Origin: Poriferisodalis sp965262965
Lineage (GTDB): Bacteria; Actinomycetota; Acidimicrobiia; Acidimicrobiales; Poriferisodalaceae
Assembly: GCF_965262965.1 (NCBI RefSeq)
Contig: NZ_OZ253573.1
Span: 3,472,001 to 3,536,000, forward strand
Reading direction: 5' to 3'
DNA: 64,000 bases
Part shown: piece by piece, positions 1-7,888 of the stretch
Layout of the letters: each line of letters opens with the position of its first letter
How positions within the stretch are numbered: the first letter of the stretch is position 1
Notes under the pieces: generated by a model
Databases searched by the model: none
Seen by the model: the letters and a program-made list of their open reading frames with translations, nothing else
What the model was told of the DNA's origin: nothing
Program-made: the position numbers and the translations under genes

Positions 1-1
1 T

Positions 2-826
2 GCGAACATCAGCGTGCGCCCAACCGGCGGGCAGGAACTGCGAACCCGCTGCGAGGTCAAGAATCTCAACTCGCTGCGGTCGCTGCGCAACGCCATCGAC
101 TTCGAAGTGCGGCGACACATCGGGCTCTACGAAGCAGGCGATGCTCCGGTTCAGGAAACGCGTCACTGGGCCGAAGACGGGCGCACGCACTCGCTGCGGT
201 CCAAAGAAGAAGCCGACGACTACCGCTACTTCCCTGAACCGGATCTGGTTCCGCTCGTGCCCGACGACGCGTGGATCGAGCGGGTGCGCGCCTGCCTGCC
301 TGAACTGCCCGCCGCTCAGCGGTCACGTCTGGATGCCTTGGGCGCCGATCCTGGCGATGCCCAGGTGGTCGTGAGCCGGGGCCTCGCCTCGCTCGTGCTC
401 GGCGCAGTCGAACTCGGTGCCGACGCAGGGCGCACCGTCACCCACGCCGTCCAGAACCTCGCGCTCGACGGCGCCGAGCTGCTCGAGCCACAACAGCTCG
501 CGTCGCTCGTCGCCATGGAGACCTCCGGACAGCTGACTGCCACGCAGGCCAAGAACGTTCTCGCGCAGATGTGCGGGCGGGCGGGCGGCCCAGCGGCCGG
601 CCCGGCGACCATCGCAGCCGAATTGGGCTTCGAGGCAATGGAATCGGGCGAGCTTGAGTCGCTCGTCGATCAAGCCATCGCCGAGAATCCGCAGGCGTGG
701 CAGAAGTACTGCTCAGGCCAGGCCAAAGTGGCGGGCGTGTTCGTGGGCGCCGTCATGAAGGCCACCCGGGGCCAAGCCGACGGCAAGGCCGTCAACCAGA
801 TCCTCGCCCAGCGCCGCAACGCTTGA
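2..826 (+). CDS. gatB: Asp-tRNA(Asn)/Glu-tRNA(Gln) amidotransferase subunit B, 3' part (5' end outside window)
   Basis: The frame is open from base 2 and its first residues (ANISVRP, then ELRTRCEVKNLNS) are the conserved centre of GatB, so the gene starts upstream of the window. GatB is the kinase and tRNA-binding subunit of GatCAB, which converts misacylated Glu-tRNA(Gln) or Asp-tRNA(Asn) to the correct amide form in the cytoplasm. About 274 residues are visible: the end of the catalytic cradle, a helical domain, and the C-terminal YqeY-like tRNA-binding tail (near GQADGKAVNQILAQR). It ends 78 bp before the next gene. gltX and a tRNA-Gln gene lie later in the window, consistent with the indirect Gln-tRNA pathway. 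Identification is secure; only the N-terminus is missing. Confidence 0.95.
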   Translation, partial: ANISVRPTGGQELRTRCEVKNLNSLRSLRNAIDFEVRRHIGLYEAGDAPVQETRHWAEDGRTHSLRSKEEADDYRYFPEPDLVPLVPDDAWIERVRACLPELPAAQRSRLDALGADPGDAQVVVSRGLASLVLGAVELGADAGRTVTHAVQNLALDGAELLEPQQLASLVAMETSGQLTATQAKNVLAQMCGRAGGPAAGPATIAAELGFEAMESGELESLVDQAIAENPQAWQKYCSGQAKVAGVFVGAVMKATRGQADGKAVNQILAQRRNA

Positions 827-904
827 GACTCGGTTGACAAGAGCGGAGTACTCGCCAAGAGCAGCCGTATGATCGCGCGCGGGACCGTTGACGCGAGGAT
901 GGCG

Positions 905-3610
905 ATGACCAAGAGCGAACCCGATGTCGTCGCCGATGCGCTGCGCCTGCCGTCGGGAGCGCACTTCGTACGATGCGCCCTACAGGTCAATCCCCACAAC
1001 TACAGCGGGACCCATCGCGGCCAAGCGAGCGAAGGCAATCCTGCCGATTACGCGTCAGCACTCATCGCTAAGGCCAAAGAACTCGGCATAGGCGTGCTTG
1101 CCATAACCGACCACAACAGCGTCGCGGAGGTGCCGACGGTCCATGATGCTGCCGTCGGGTCAGGAATTGTCGTGCTGCCGGGTTTTGAGTTGGAGTCTGC
1201 GGAAGGCATACACGTGCTGTGCATCTACCCAGCCAGCACCGAGATGGAGAAGCTGGGTCGTTATCTCGGCGAATTTGGAATCCGCGACCCGCGGCCTTCG
1301 TCCCGGCCAAGCACGAAACACTTCGAATTGCTTTTGCAAGCGGTGCACGCGCAGGGTGGAGTGGCAATTGCCGCCCATGTCAGCGGGAGGAAGGGACTGT
1401 TTCAGGCCTTGGAAGGACAGGCAAGGGTAGCGGCGTGGCGGAATGAGCACCTACTCGCGGTGCAGATTCCAGGCCGGGTCGATGATCTCCCCGGAGACTT
1501 TCCTCGCATTGTGTGCAACAAGAACGTCGAGTATGCCCGCGAACGTCCCGCTGGCCGAGCGCTCGCAGTTGCGGTCGTGAACGCCAAGGACATTGTGCAA
1601 CCTGACGATCTTGAGAATCCGGCAGCTACCTGCTGGATTAAGATGTCCGACCCATGGGACGTCGAAGGCTTGCGACAAGCATTCCTTGACCCGGATTCAC
1701 GCATACGGCTGCACAGCGACGGTCAACCCGAAGAGCACTCTGAATTGTTGGCGCTCGCGTGGCAAGGCGGCGGATTCCTCGACGGCGGCGCGATTCACTT
1801 CAATCCGAACCTCAACGTGCTCATCGGGGGACGCGGAACCGGTAAGTCCACTGCGATCGAGAGCATCCGCTACGTCTTGGGACTAGAACCGGTCGGTGAT
1901 GAGGCACGAAACGCCCATCAAGAGATCGTGCGTCACGTTTTGCGCAATGGCACCAAGGTCTCGCTTGAAGTGCGTTCATTGAATCCTTCTGAGCGGATCT
2001 ACCGCATCGAACGGACCGTGCCGAATCCGCCGATCATTCGTGACACAAGCGGCCAAGTATCAAAACTCCGTCCCGCCGACGTACTGCCGCGCGTCGAGGT
2101 CTACGGTCAGCACGAGATTTCAGAACTCACGCGAAGCCGCGAGAAACTGACTCAACTGTTGCATCGATTCGTGCGAGCTGACGCTGACATCAGTCAGCGC
2201 AAGGCAAGCGTGCTGCGTGGTTTGCGGAAGGCACGAGAGTCCATCGTCGAGACAACGGGGGAGCTTGCGCAGATCGATGAGAACCTCGCAGCTCTGCCCC
2301 AACTGGAAGAAACTCTGGTGCGCTTCCAAGAGGCGGGTCTCGAAGAACGTCTTCGGGATCAGAGCCTGCTGGTCCGTGAGGCACAGATCGTCGACTCAAT
2401 TCCGGAGCGATTGGGGTCATTTCGCAATGTCCTCGCGACTCTGCGGCAGGAACTCCCTGTTGACCAGGCGTTCGTCTCACAACGGGCGTTGGCCGACTTG
2501 CCAGGCGGACCGATCTTGCACGATGTCAACCAGGTACTCGAAGAGCTCAACAGCGCACTCGAAACCGCAGCACGGCAACTCGAGGAAGCGTTGGTGCAGG
2601 CGGAGCAGCACATTGACGCGATCACATCGCGGTGGTTTGATCACAAGGCTGAAATCGATGCGCAGTATCAGTCGATTCTGCGGGAGTTGCAGAAGTCTGC
2701 TGTTGACGGGGAAGAGTTCATTCGTTTGCGTCGCAACATCGAGAGCTTGCGACCGCTCGAGGAAAGACGCAACGTACTCGTGCGTCTGCAGGCGAACCAA
2801 CGCCAGCAGAGGCGCGACCTGCTCGCTGAGTGGGAAGATCTCAAAGCCGTCCAGTTCCGCGAACTCGACGGTGCCGCCAAGCAGGTGAACTCGCAGCTGA
2901 AGGGTCTAGTTCAAGTCAAGGTCACAGCGGCGGGTGATCGGGCGCCGCTTTTCGAATTGCTGAGGAACGAAATAGGGGGCCGGCTGGCGGAGGCGCTCGA
3001 ACGGTTAGAGGTAACGCCGCAGCTGTCGCTACGTGAGTTAGCGGACCGATGCCGGGAGGGCGCGACGACGCTGGCTCGGGAGTACGGCCTGAAAGGAGCA
3101 CAGGCCGAAAATCTTGCCAGCGCGGCCGAGGGCACGTTGATGAAGATCGAGGAATTGGAATTGCCGTCAACCACCGATCTGCTCCTAAACACAGCCAGCG
3201 GCGCGATAGAACCCTCGTGGCACGGGCTCGACCAGCTGTCGAAAGGTCAGAAGGCCACTGCGGTTCTGCTTCTGCTTCTGCTGGAATCCGATGCGCCGCT
3301 GATCATCGACCAGCCCGAGGATGACCTCGATAACCGCTTTATCAGTGAAGTAGTCGTCGAGCGCATGCGTGATAACAAGCGGCGACGCCAATTCGTGTTC
3401 TCCACGCACAATGCCAATATTCCTGTCTTGGGCGACGCCGAGCTGATCCTGGGCCTCGACGCATTGGGTGAAGCCGAGGGCGGCAAGGCGTTCATTGCGT
3501 CACAGCGCATGGGGTCGATCGATACACCGGCAGTCCGCATATTGGTCGAAGAAGTCTTGGAAGGCGGCAAAGATGCATTCGAAAAGCGGCGTCGCAAGTA
3601 CGGCTTCTGA
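905..3610 (+). CDS. PHP domain fused to SMC/Rad50-like ATPase (TrlF-like)
   Basis: The protein is about 901 residues from the ATG at 905, chosen because GAGG lies 6 bp upstream; the frame is open from an ATG at 869. Numbering from 869, residues 30-240 form a PHP-type metallohydrolase domain: TDHN at 80-83, then GFELES and AAHVSG. The usual first HxH motif is replaced by NPHNYSGTH. An ABC/SMC-type ATPase follows: Walker A GGRGTGKS at 320-327, a long helical, coiled-coil-like middle (about 430-700), a signature-like LSKGQKA, Walker B LIIDQPEDDLD at 811-821, and an H-loop STHNANIP. PHP domains hydrolyse phosphoesters, so this may be an ATP-gated nuclease or phosphatase. From memory it resembles database entries called TrlF family. 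The next gene starts 9 bp downstream. A defence role is inferred from architecture and context only. Confidence 0.85.
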   Translation: MTKSEPDVVADALRLPSGAHFVRCALQVNPHNYSGTHRGQASEGNPADYASALIAKAKELGIGVLAITDHNSVAEVPTVHDAAVGSGIVVLPGFELESAEGIHVLCIYPASTEMEKLGRYLGEFGIRDPRPSSRPSTKHFELLLQAVHAQGGVAIAAHVSGRKGLFQALEGQARVAAWRNEHLLAVQIPGRVDDLPGDFPRIVCNKNVEYARERPAGRALAVAVVNAKDIVQPDDLENPAATCWIKMSDPWDVEGLRQAFLDPDSRIRLHSDGQPEEHSELLALAWQGGGFLDGGAIHFNPNLNVLIGGRGTGKSTAIESIRYVLGLEPVGDEARNAHQEIVRHVLRNGTKVSLEVRSLNPSERIYRIERTVPNPPIIRDTSGQVSKLRPADVLPRVEVYGQHEISELTRSREKLTQLLHRFVRADADISQRKASVLRGLRKARESIVETTGELAQIDENLAALPQLEETLVRFQEAGLEERLRDQSLLVREAQIVDSIPERLGSFRNVLATLRQELPVDQAFVSQRALADLPGGPILHDVNQVLEELNSALETAARQLEEALVQAEQHIDAITSRWFDHKAEIDAQYQSILRELQKSAVDGEEFIRLRRNIESLRPLEERRNVLVRLQANQRQQRRDLLAEWEDLKAVQFRELDGAAKQVNSQLKGLVQVKVTAAGDRAPLFELLRNEIGGRLAEALERLEVTPQLSLRELADRCREGATTLAREYGLKGAQAENLASAAEGTLMKIEELELPSTTDLLLNTASGAIEPSWHGLDQLSKGQKATAVLLLLLLESDAPLIIDQPEDDLDNRFISEVVVERMRDNKRRRQFVFSTHNANIPVLGDAELILGLDALGEAEGGKAFIASQRMGSIDTPAVRILVEEVLEGGKDAFEKRRRKYGF

Positions 3611-3619
3611 CGGCGCATC

Positions 3620-4840
3620 ATGAATCGCACCGACCTGCTGCAGATGGTGGCTGCTGGTGAGAATTCCCGCATTGAGTTCAAGCGCGACGACGTACAACCT
3701 GCCAAGCTGGCTGCCAGGATTGCGGGGCTGCTCAACCTCGACGGCGGTCATGTCTTGCTCGGCGTCGAAGACGATGGCTCACTCAGCGGACTCACCCGGC
3801 CACCCAAGGACGCCGAAGTGTGGGTGATGCAGGTCGCGCGTGACCACCTGCAACCGTCGGTGATCCCGGTGTGGGAGGTACTCGATGCACAAGCCGGTGC
3901 GGTCATCGGCGTTATTGCGCTACCTTCCAATGCCCCCGACAAGCCGTACAAGGTCAGGCAAGGCTCAACTTGGGTTACCAAAGTTCGGGTCGGCACGACG
4001 ACGCGCGACGCCACGCGCGAGGAAGAGCAGCGCCTGTACCAGCAGTCGGGCGGATTTCACTACGGGCTAAAACCTGTAGCGGGCAGCTCTCCTAGAGACT
4101 TGGACCATCGGCGGCTTCGGGACTACTTCAGTCGGATTCGGGGTGACCAAGGTCTGCCCGCAACGGACTCGCCCGAGTGGCGTCAGCTGCTGTGCAATCT
4201 CGAACTTGCTGTCGAACTCGGTGATGCGGTGTTTGCGACTGTGGACGGGATGCTGCTTTTTGGCGCGAACGCGCGACGTTTTGTACCTCAATCTGGCGTA
4301 CGCGCAGTCCGATTCGGAGGTCGGGAACCGGATTATGCATCACGCGCCGACGAGGACATCAAGGGCGCGTTGGTCCCGCTCGTCGCCGCTGACGGCTCCG
4401 TGGTCGAAACGGGGATCGTGGAACGTGTCATCGACTTCGTTCATCGCGCGACCGACGTCCAAGCGTCGTTGGTCGGCGGTCGTCGCGTGCAGCGTCGGGA
4501 CTATCCGGACCAAGCCCTGCGAGAGATCATCGTTAACGCCCTCGTCCATCGGGACTACAGCATCAGTGGGACCGATGTCCTGCTTTCCATCTTTGATGAC
4601 CGTTTGGAGATCCAGAGTCCAGGCAGGCTGCCCAATTCGGTGTCCGTGGACGGCATCCGCTCGGGAGCTCGGTACGCGCGTAACCAACTACTGGTCAGCT
4701 TCATGCGCGACTATGGCTACGTCGAAGCCTTGGGCATGGGCATCCGCCGCAAAGCGATTCCGAGCATGGCGGAACACAACGGCACCGAGCCCGATTTCAT
4801 CGAAGAAGAGCACCGTTTCACCGTGCGTCTCCGGAAATAA
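3620..4840 (+). CDS. AlbA_2 (Schlafen-type) domain / RecG-C-like ATP-binding protein
   Basis: This 406-residue protein has an N-terminal AlbA_2 nucleic-acid-binding domain (about 8-130; ENSRIEFKRDD and GGHVLLGVEDDG are typical). The C-terminal part is a GHKL-type ATP-binding region of the HATPase_c_4 class seen after AlbA_2 in transcriptional-regulator or helicase-like proteins (about 295-400; ALREIIVNALVHRDYS, then DDRLEIQSPGRLP and GLGMGIRR-like GMGIRRK). It starts 9 bp after the PHP-SMC gene and is surely cotranscribed with it. Proteins of this architecture are common in defence and mobile islands and may bind DNA or RNA in an ATP-controlled way. It could instead be a local regulator of its partner. 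Nothing in the sequence indicates the target. Confidence 0.85.
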   Translation: MNRTDLLQMVAAGENSRIEFKRDDVQPAKLAARIAGLLNLDGGHVLLGVEDDGSLSGLTRPPKDAEVWVMQVARDHLQPSVIPVWEVLDAQAGAVIGVIALPSNAPDKPYKVRQGSTWVTKVRVGTTTRDATREEEQRLYQQSGGFHYGLKPVAGSSPRDLDHRRLRDYFSRIRGDQGLPATDSPEWRQLLCNLELAVELGDAVFATVDGMLLFGANARRFVPQSGVRAVRFGGREPDYASRADEDIKGALVPLVAADGSVVETGIVERVIDFVHRATDVQASLVGGRRVQRRDYPDQALREIIVNALVHRDYSISGTDVLLSIFDDRLEIQSPGRLPNSVSVDGIRSGARYARNQLLVSFMRDYGYVEALGMGIRRKAIPSMAEHNGTEPDFIEEEHRFTVRLRK

Positions 4841-4850
4841 GCCCTGGCGC

Positions 4851-6161
4851 TCAAGCCTCGCCGGTTCGCAGCCAGGCGTTGCCTCGGAATCGCATCCACT
4901 GCGGCGCGACGCGCAGGCACATGAACACGATCAGTGCAGCCCACAGCCAGCCGATCCCCAGATCGGCCCAGCGGACGGCCCCGCCGATGATCGCGAACGC
5001 CACGGCGGCAGCGGCCATCGCTCGTGCCAGGAATGCAAGGTCGCCTGCGCCGATGAATATGCCGTCGAAGGCGAACGCGGCGGCATTGACCGGCTGCATC
5101 ACGGCGACGAACAGCAGCACGAACGCGCCGAGGGAAACCACCTCAGGATCTGTGCTGAAGATTGACGCGAGGGGACTGCGCAACAGCACCAGCAGTGCGC
5201 CGAACACCACGCTGAGCTGGAGGCTCATGCCGATCATTCGAACGCTGGCGGCCCGTGCAATAGCGGGCCGTCCCGCGCCCAGCTCCTTCGCAACCATTGC
5301 TTGGCCGGCGATCGCAACGGCATCGAGAGCGAGGGCGAGCAGTGCCCAGATCTCGGCTCCGATCTGGTGCGAGGCGACCTCGGTGGTGCCGATCCGCGAG
5401 GCCAGCACCGCAGCCATCACGAACGCGCCCCGCAAGGCGCTTGTGCGTACGAACATTTGCAAGCCGACCCGCGCATAGCGCCGCGCAGCGGCCGCCACGA
5501 GACGCAGCGAGACACCCGCTGAACGCGTCCGCTTGCGTACCGCTAGTGCGAAGACCGCGGCCGCGCCCCACTGGGCGATAACCGTCGACCATGCGGACCC
5601 GGCGATGCTCATGTCGAGTTCGAACACGAGCACGAGTTCGATGACCAGATTGCCCACTGCGGACGCGACTGCCACCAGCAGCGGCGTGACGGTGTCCTGA
5701 GTGCCGCGTAGATAGCCAGTCGCGGCCATGGCCAGCAGCAGGGGAGTGAAGCCGATGAGGCTGATGCGCAGGTACGTGAGTGCATGGGCTGCGACCTGCT
5801 CAGTCGGGTCGAACAGCCCGACCAGCCAATCCGATCCGGCCCACAGCCCGACGCTGACGACGATTCCAAATGCCCCGGCCAGCCACATGCCCGCGATGCC
5901 CTGCTCTGCGGCCCGCTGCGGCGAGCCTGCGCCGACGAGCCGGCCGACGAGGCCGGTTGTTCCATACGCCAGGAAAATGAGTGCAGCGTGGGCGCTCAGC
6001 AGGATTGCGGTCGCGATCGCGAGTCCAGCCAGTTCGGGTGTGCCGAGCCGCCCCACGATGGCGGTGTCGGTGACCACATAGAGCGGTTCGGCAATCAGCG
6101 CGCCGAACGCCGGCACAGCGAGCAGCATGATCTCGCGGTCGTGAACGGTTCGCCGGAACAC
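4851..6161 (-). CDS. MATE-family efflux protein (DinF-like)
   Basis: This is a polytopic membrane protein with about twelve hydrophobic segments arranged as two MATE halves. The start of the family is visible as MLLAVPAFGALIAEPLYV followed by TDTAIVGRLGT, the conserved first helix and loop. MATE proteins export cationic drugs or metabolites using a proton or sodium gradient. The frame is open back to 6266, but those extra 35 residues are Ser/Thr-rich, unlike the family, and would overlap the upstream gene by 71 bp. The GTG at 6161 (VFRRTVHDREI) gives 436 residues, the usual size, and a 34-bp gap. It is on the same strand as the upstream lipoprotein gene and probably cotranscribed. Substrate is unknown. 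Confidence 0.85.
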   Translation of the reverse strand: MFRRTVHDREIMLLAVPAFGALIAEPLYVVTDTAIVGRLGTPELAGLAIATAILLSAHAALIFLAYGTTGLVGRLVGAGSPQRAAEQGIAGMWLAGAFGIVVSVGLWAGSDWLVGLFDPTEQVAAHALTYLRISLIGFTPLLLAMAATGYLRGTQDTVTPLLVAVASAVGNLVIELVLVFELDMSIAGSAWSTVIAQWGAAAVFALAVRKRTRSAGVSLRLVAAAARRYARVGLQMFVRTSALRGAFVMAAVLASRIGTTEVASHQIGAEIWALLALALDAVAIAGQAMVAKELGAGRPAIARAASVRMIGMSLQLSVVFGALLVLLRSPLASIFSTDPEVVSLGAFVLLFVAVMQPVNAAAFAFDGIFIGAGDLAFLARAMAAAAVAFAIIGGAVRWADLGIGWLWAALIVFMCLRVAPQWMRFRGNAWLRTGEA

Positions 6162-6195
6162 GGTCAGCTTCGCTTGATGCTCGCAGCTGACGTCA

Positions 6196-7521
6196 TCAGC
6201 CGTCGAGTCGGAACACGCCGAGCTCGATGTCGATGAGGTAGAGCTCGCCATCTGCGTCGGCGGCAATTCCGACAGGACGCGGCGTACTCACCCCGAGATG
6301 CCAGATGACGTCGGGTACTAGGCCACTGTTCACTGAAGCCGCAAAGACGCCAGCGCCGCAGAGATCGGTGAACACGTAACGGCCCGTCAACCAGTCCAAT
6401 CGGCTCCCGCGATAGACGTGGCCCCCGATGACAGCGCACAGCCCGCGCCCATGTCGATACTCGAGATCGGGCACACGGTGGTTCGACACATCGGGTCCGA
6501 CGAAGCGCCGGCTGCCCTCCCAAGCGTTCCAGCCCAAGTTCGCTCCGCCCTCGGACGGACCGAGCACCGTGACTTCCTCCACGCACTGCTGGCCCACGTC
6601 AGCGATCCACAGATCACCCGTCATCGAGTCGAATGACATGCTGAACGAGTTGCGTGCACCGTAGGCCCAGATACGCGGATCGCTGCCGGCCCCGAGGTCC
6701 GGATTGCCCCCGGCGGCGCTCAGCTGCCATTCGTCGGTTGCATCGCTTTGGGCTGTGTCCACCTCGAAACGCAGCACTGCACCCAGCGGCGTCGCAACGT
6801 TCTGGCCGTGATGGCGGGGATCACCCAGTCCGCCGCCGTCGCCGAACGATACGTACAGCAACCCGTCAGGTCCGAAGACCAAGGCGCCCCCGTTGTGCTG
6901 CGCGGAGGGCTGTTCAAGCCGCAGCATGTCGGTCGGCCCGCCCTCCAGCGCGTTGTCGTCGGGGGTCGGCGTCAGCACGGTCAGAACGCTCGCGCCGGTG
7001 CGGTCGGTGCGATTGATCCACAGCCGCCCGCGGGGTCCCAGCGTCATGCCCACAAGGCCCTGGTCGTGCTCAGCCGCGGTATTGGAGGAGAAGTCGGCCG
7101 CTGGCTCAGCGGCGAGCCTGGCCGCGGCGCCGACGGCGTCGCTCGCGGTCTCACCACCCCAGAAGCGCCAGATCCTGCCCCGGCGATCGCCCACGAAGCC
7201 GCTGCCGGAGCCATCGGAGTCGAACACCATCGCAGTCGGCTCGGCGAGTTCCAGGAACGGTGTGAGTGTCACGCTGCGGCCTGGAGCGGCTTCGCCGAGC
7301 GGTACTGCGCCGAGTTTGGTGAGGCCCCGGGGGCATGGTGTGTTCGACGCGACGTACTCGGGCGTCTGCGTCAGAGGCAGCGTCGTGCCCGGCGGCTCTG
7401 CTGGCGAGGACCCTGCGGTGCTCCCGCCGCTTCGGGAGACATCGATGTCGATCGAACTGCAGCCGGCGGTCACGATGAGGAGCCCACAGCTGATGACAAC
7501 AGTCAGCCACCGCCAGCGCAC
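6196..7521 (-). CDS. glucose/sorbosone dehydrogenase-like lipoprotein
   Basis: The 441-residue product begins with a lipoprotein signal (hydrophobic VVISCGLLIVTAG, Cys about residue 21). It should therefore be exported and lipid-anchored. The rest is a six-bladed beta-propeller of the GSDH class: AMVFDSDGSGSGFVGDRRGR, NHNGG-like QHNGGALVFGPDG, YVSFGDGG, WAYGARNSFSMSFD and DVGQQCVEEV all match the PQQ-dependent aldose/sorbosone dehydrogenase pattern. Family members oxidise sugars using PQQ, though many lipoprotein members are uncharacterised. The start is a GTG with no clear ribosome site. The gene is divergent from the ilv operon, sharing the 7522-7636 region, and is followed by the MATE gene. 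Confidence 0.85.
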   Translation of the reverse strand: MRWRWLTVVISCGLLIVTAGCSSIDIDVSRSGGSTAGSSPAEPPGTTLPLTQTPEYVASNTPCPRGLTKLGAVPLGEAAPGRSVTLTPFLELAEPTAMVFDSDGSGSGFVGDRRGRIWRFWGGETASDAVGAAARLAAEPAADFSSNTAAEHDQGLVGMTLGPRGRLWINRTDRTGASVLTVLTPTPDDNALEGGPTDMLRLEQPSAQHNGGALVFGPDGLLYVSFGDGGGLGDPRHHGQNVATPLGAVLRFEVDTAQSDATDEWQLSAAGGNPDLGAGSDPRIWAYGARNSFSMSFDSMTGDLWIADVGQQCVEEVTVLGPSEGGANLGWNAWEGSRRFVGPDVSNHRVPDLEYRHGRGLCAVIGGHVYRGSRLDWLTGRYVFTDLCGAGVFAASVNSGLVPDVIWHLGVSTPRPVGIAADADGELYLIDIELGVFRLDG

Positions 7522-7601
7522 TCGGCCAATCTACGTGCGAGCTGCGTCCCGGCGGCTTGGCATTCTGGGCGCGCTTGGGGCCCGGGCGCGGGCAAGACAG
7601 G

Positions 7602-7630
7602 TTGCCGCTGGGGGACGCGCCCGACAGAAT
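7602..7630 (+). promoter_or_regulatory. candidate promoter of ilvBNC, apparently leaderless
   Basis: TTGCCG at 7602-7607 and CAGAAT at 7625-7630 are separated by exactly 17 bp, and each matches the sigma-70-type consensus in four of six positions. The expected transcription start, 6-7 bp beyond the -10 box, falls at about 7637. That is the first base of the GTG of the leader peptide, so the mRNA would be leaderless, which is common in actinobacteria. It is a prediction from spacing and position only. Confidence 0.4.
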
Positions 7631-7636
7631 GAACGG

Positions 7637-7699
7637 GTGAGCACGCGAGCACGCCAGCCTGCTGGTCGAATCAGTCGCACCGTTCTCGTACTGTTTTAG
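7637..7699 (+). CDS. ilvB operon leader peptide (20 residues, V/L-rich end)
   Basis: GTG opens a 20-codon frame reading VSTRARQPAGRISRTVLVLF and ending in TAG at 7697-7699. Codons 16-19 are Val-Leu-Val-Leu and codon 12 is Ile, exactly the products of the operon behind it. The stop lies 28 bp before a strong intrinsic terminator and about 190 bp before ilvB. This arrangement fits ribosome-mediated attenuation: ribosomes starved for Val or Leu tRNA would stall on the last codons. No Shine-Dalgarno sequence is evident, consistent with leaderless initiation. The peptide itself probably has no function. Confidence 0.7.
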   Translation: MSTRARQPAGRISRTVLVLF

Positions 7700-7730
7700 G
7701 CGAGTTCGCCTTATTGCGCTCGCCTCGCCT
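7698..7730 (+). promoter_or_regulatory. candidate anti-terminator pairing of the ilvB attenuator
   Basis: AGGCGAG at 7698-7704 is complementary to CTCGCCT, which occurs twice, at 7719-7725 and 7724-7730. The second copy overlaps the 5' arm of the terminator (7727-7733), so the pairings are mutually exclusive. A ribosome at the leader stop would cover 7698-7704 and let the terminator form; one stalled on the Val/Leu codons at 7682-7693 would leave it free. A small alternative hairpin GGCGA/TCGCC (7699-7710) may act as a pause site. Confidence 0.55.
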
Positions 7731-7750
7731 CCCGCCCGGGGGGCTTTTTT
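7727..7750 (+). terminator. intrinsic terminator (attenuator) upstream of ilvB
   Basis: GCCTCCC (7727-7733), a GCCC loop, and GGGGGGC (7738-7744) form a 7-bp stem with one G-T pair, followed directly by six T residues (7745-7750). It lies between the leader stop codon and ilvB, on the operon's strand. Its strength and position make it the attenuator rather than the end of another gene, since no plus-strand gene precedes it. Confidence 0.8.
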
Positions 7751-7888
7751 GTTGCCAACAAACGTTCACCACTCAGCCCACCCACGATCCAGAGTTCGCT
7801 CGACAACCCAAGCCGACCGCGACGAGCTGGCCGCCGCCCGGCGACCGCCGCCCGACAAGCACCCGACCGACCCCACAGGAGAACCGCA

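Noticed and set aside
4851..6266. Full-length start of the MATE gene at 6266
   Set aside because: The extra 35 residues are Ser/Thr-rich, not family-like, and overlap the upstream lipoprotein gene by 71 bp.
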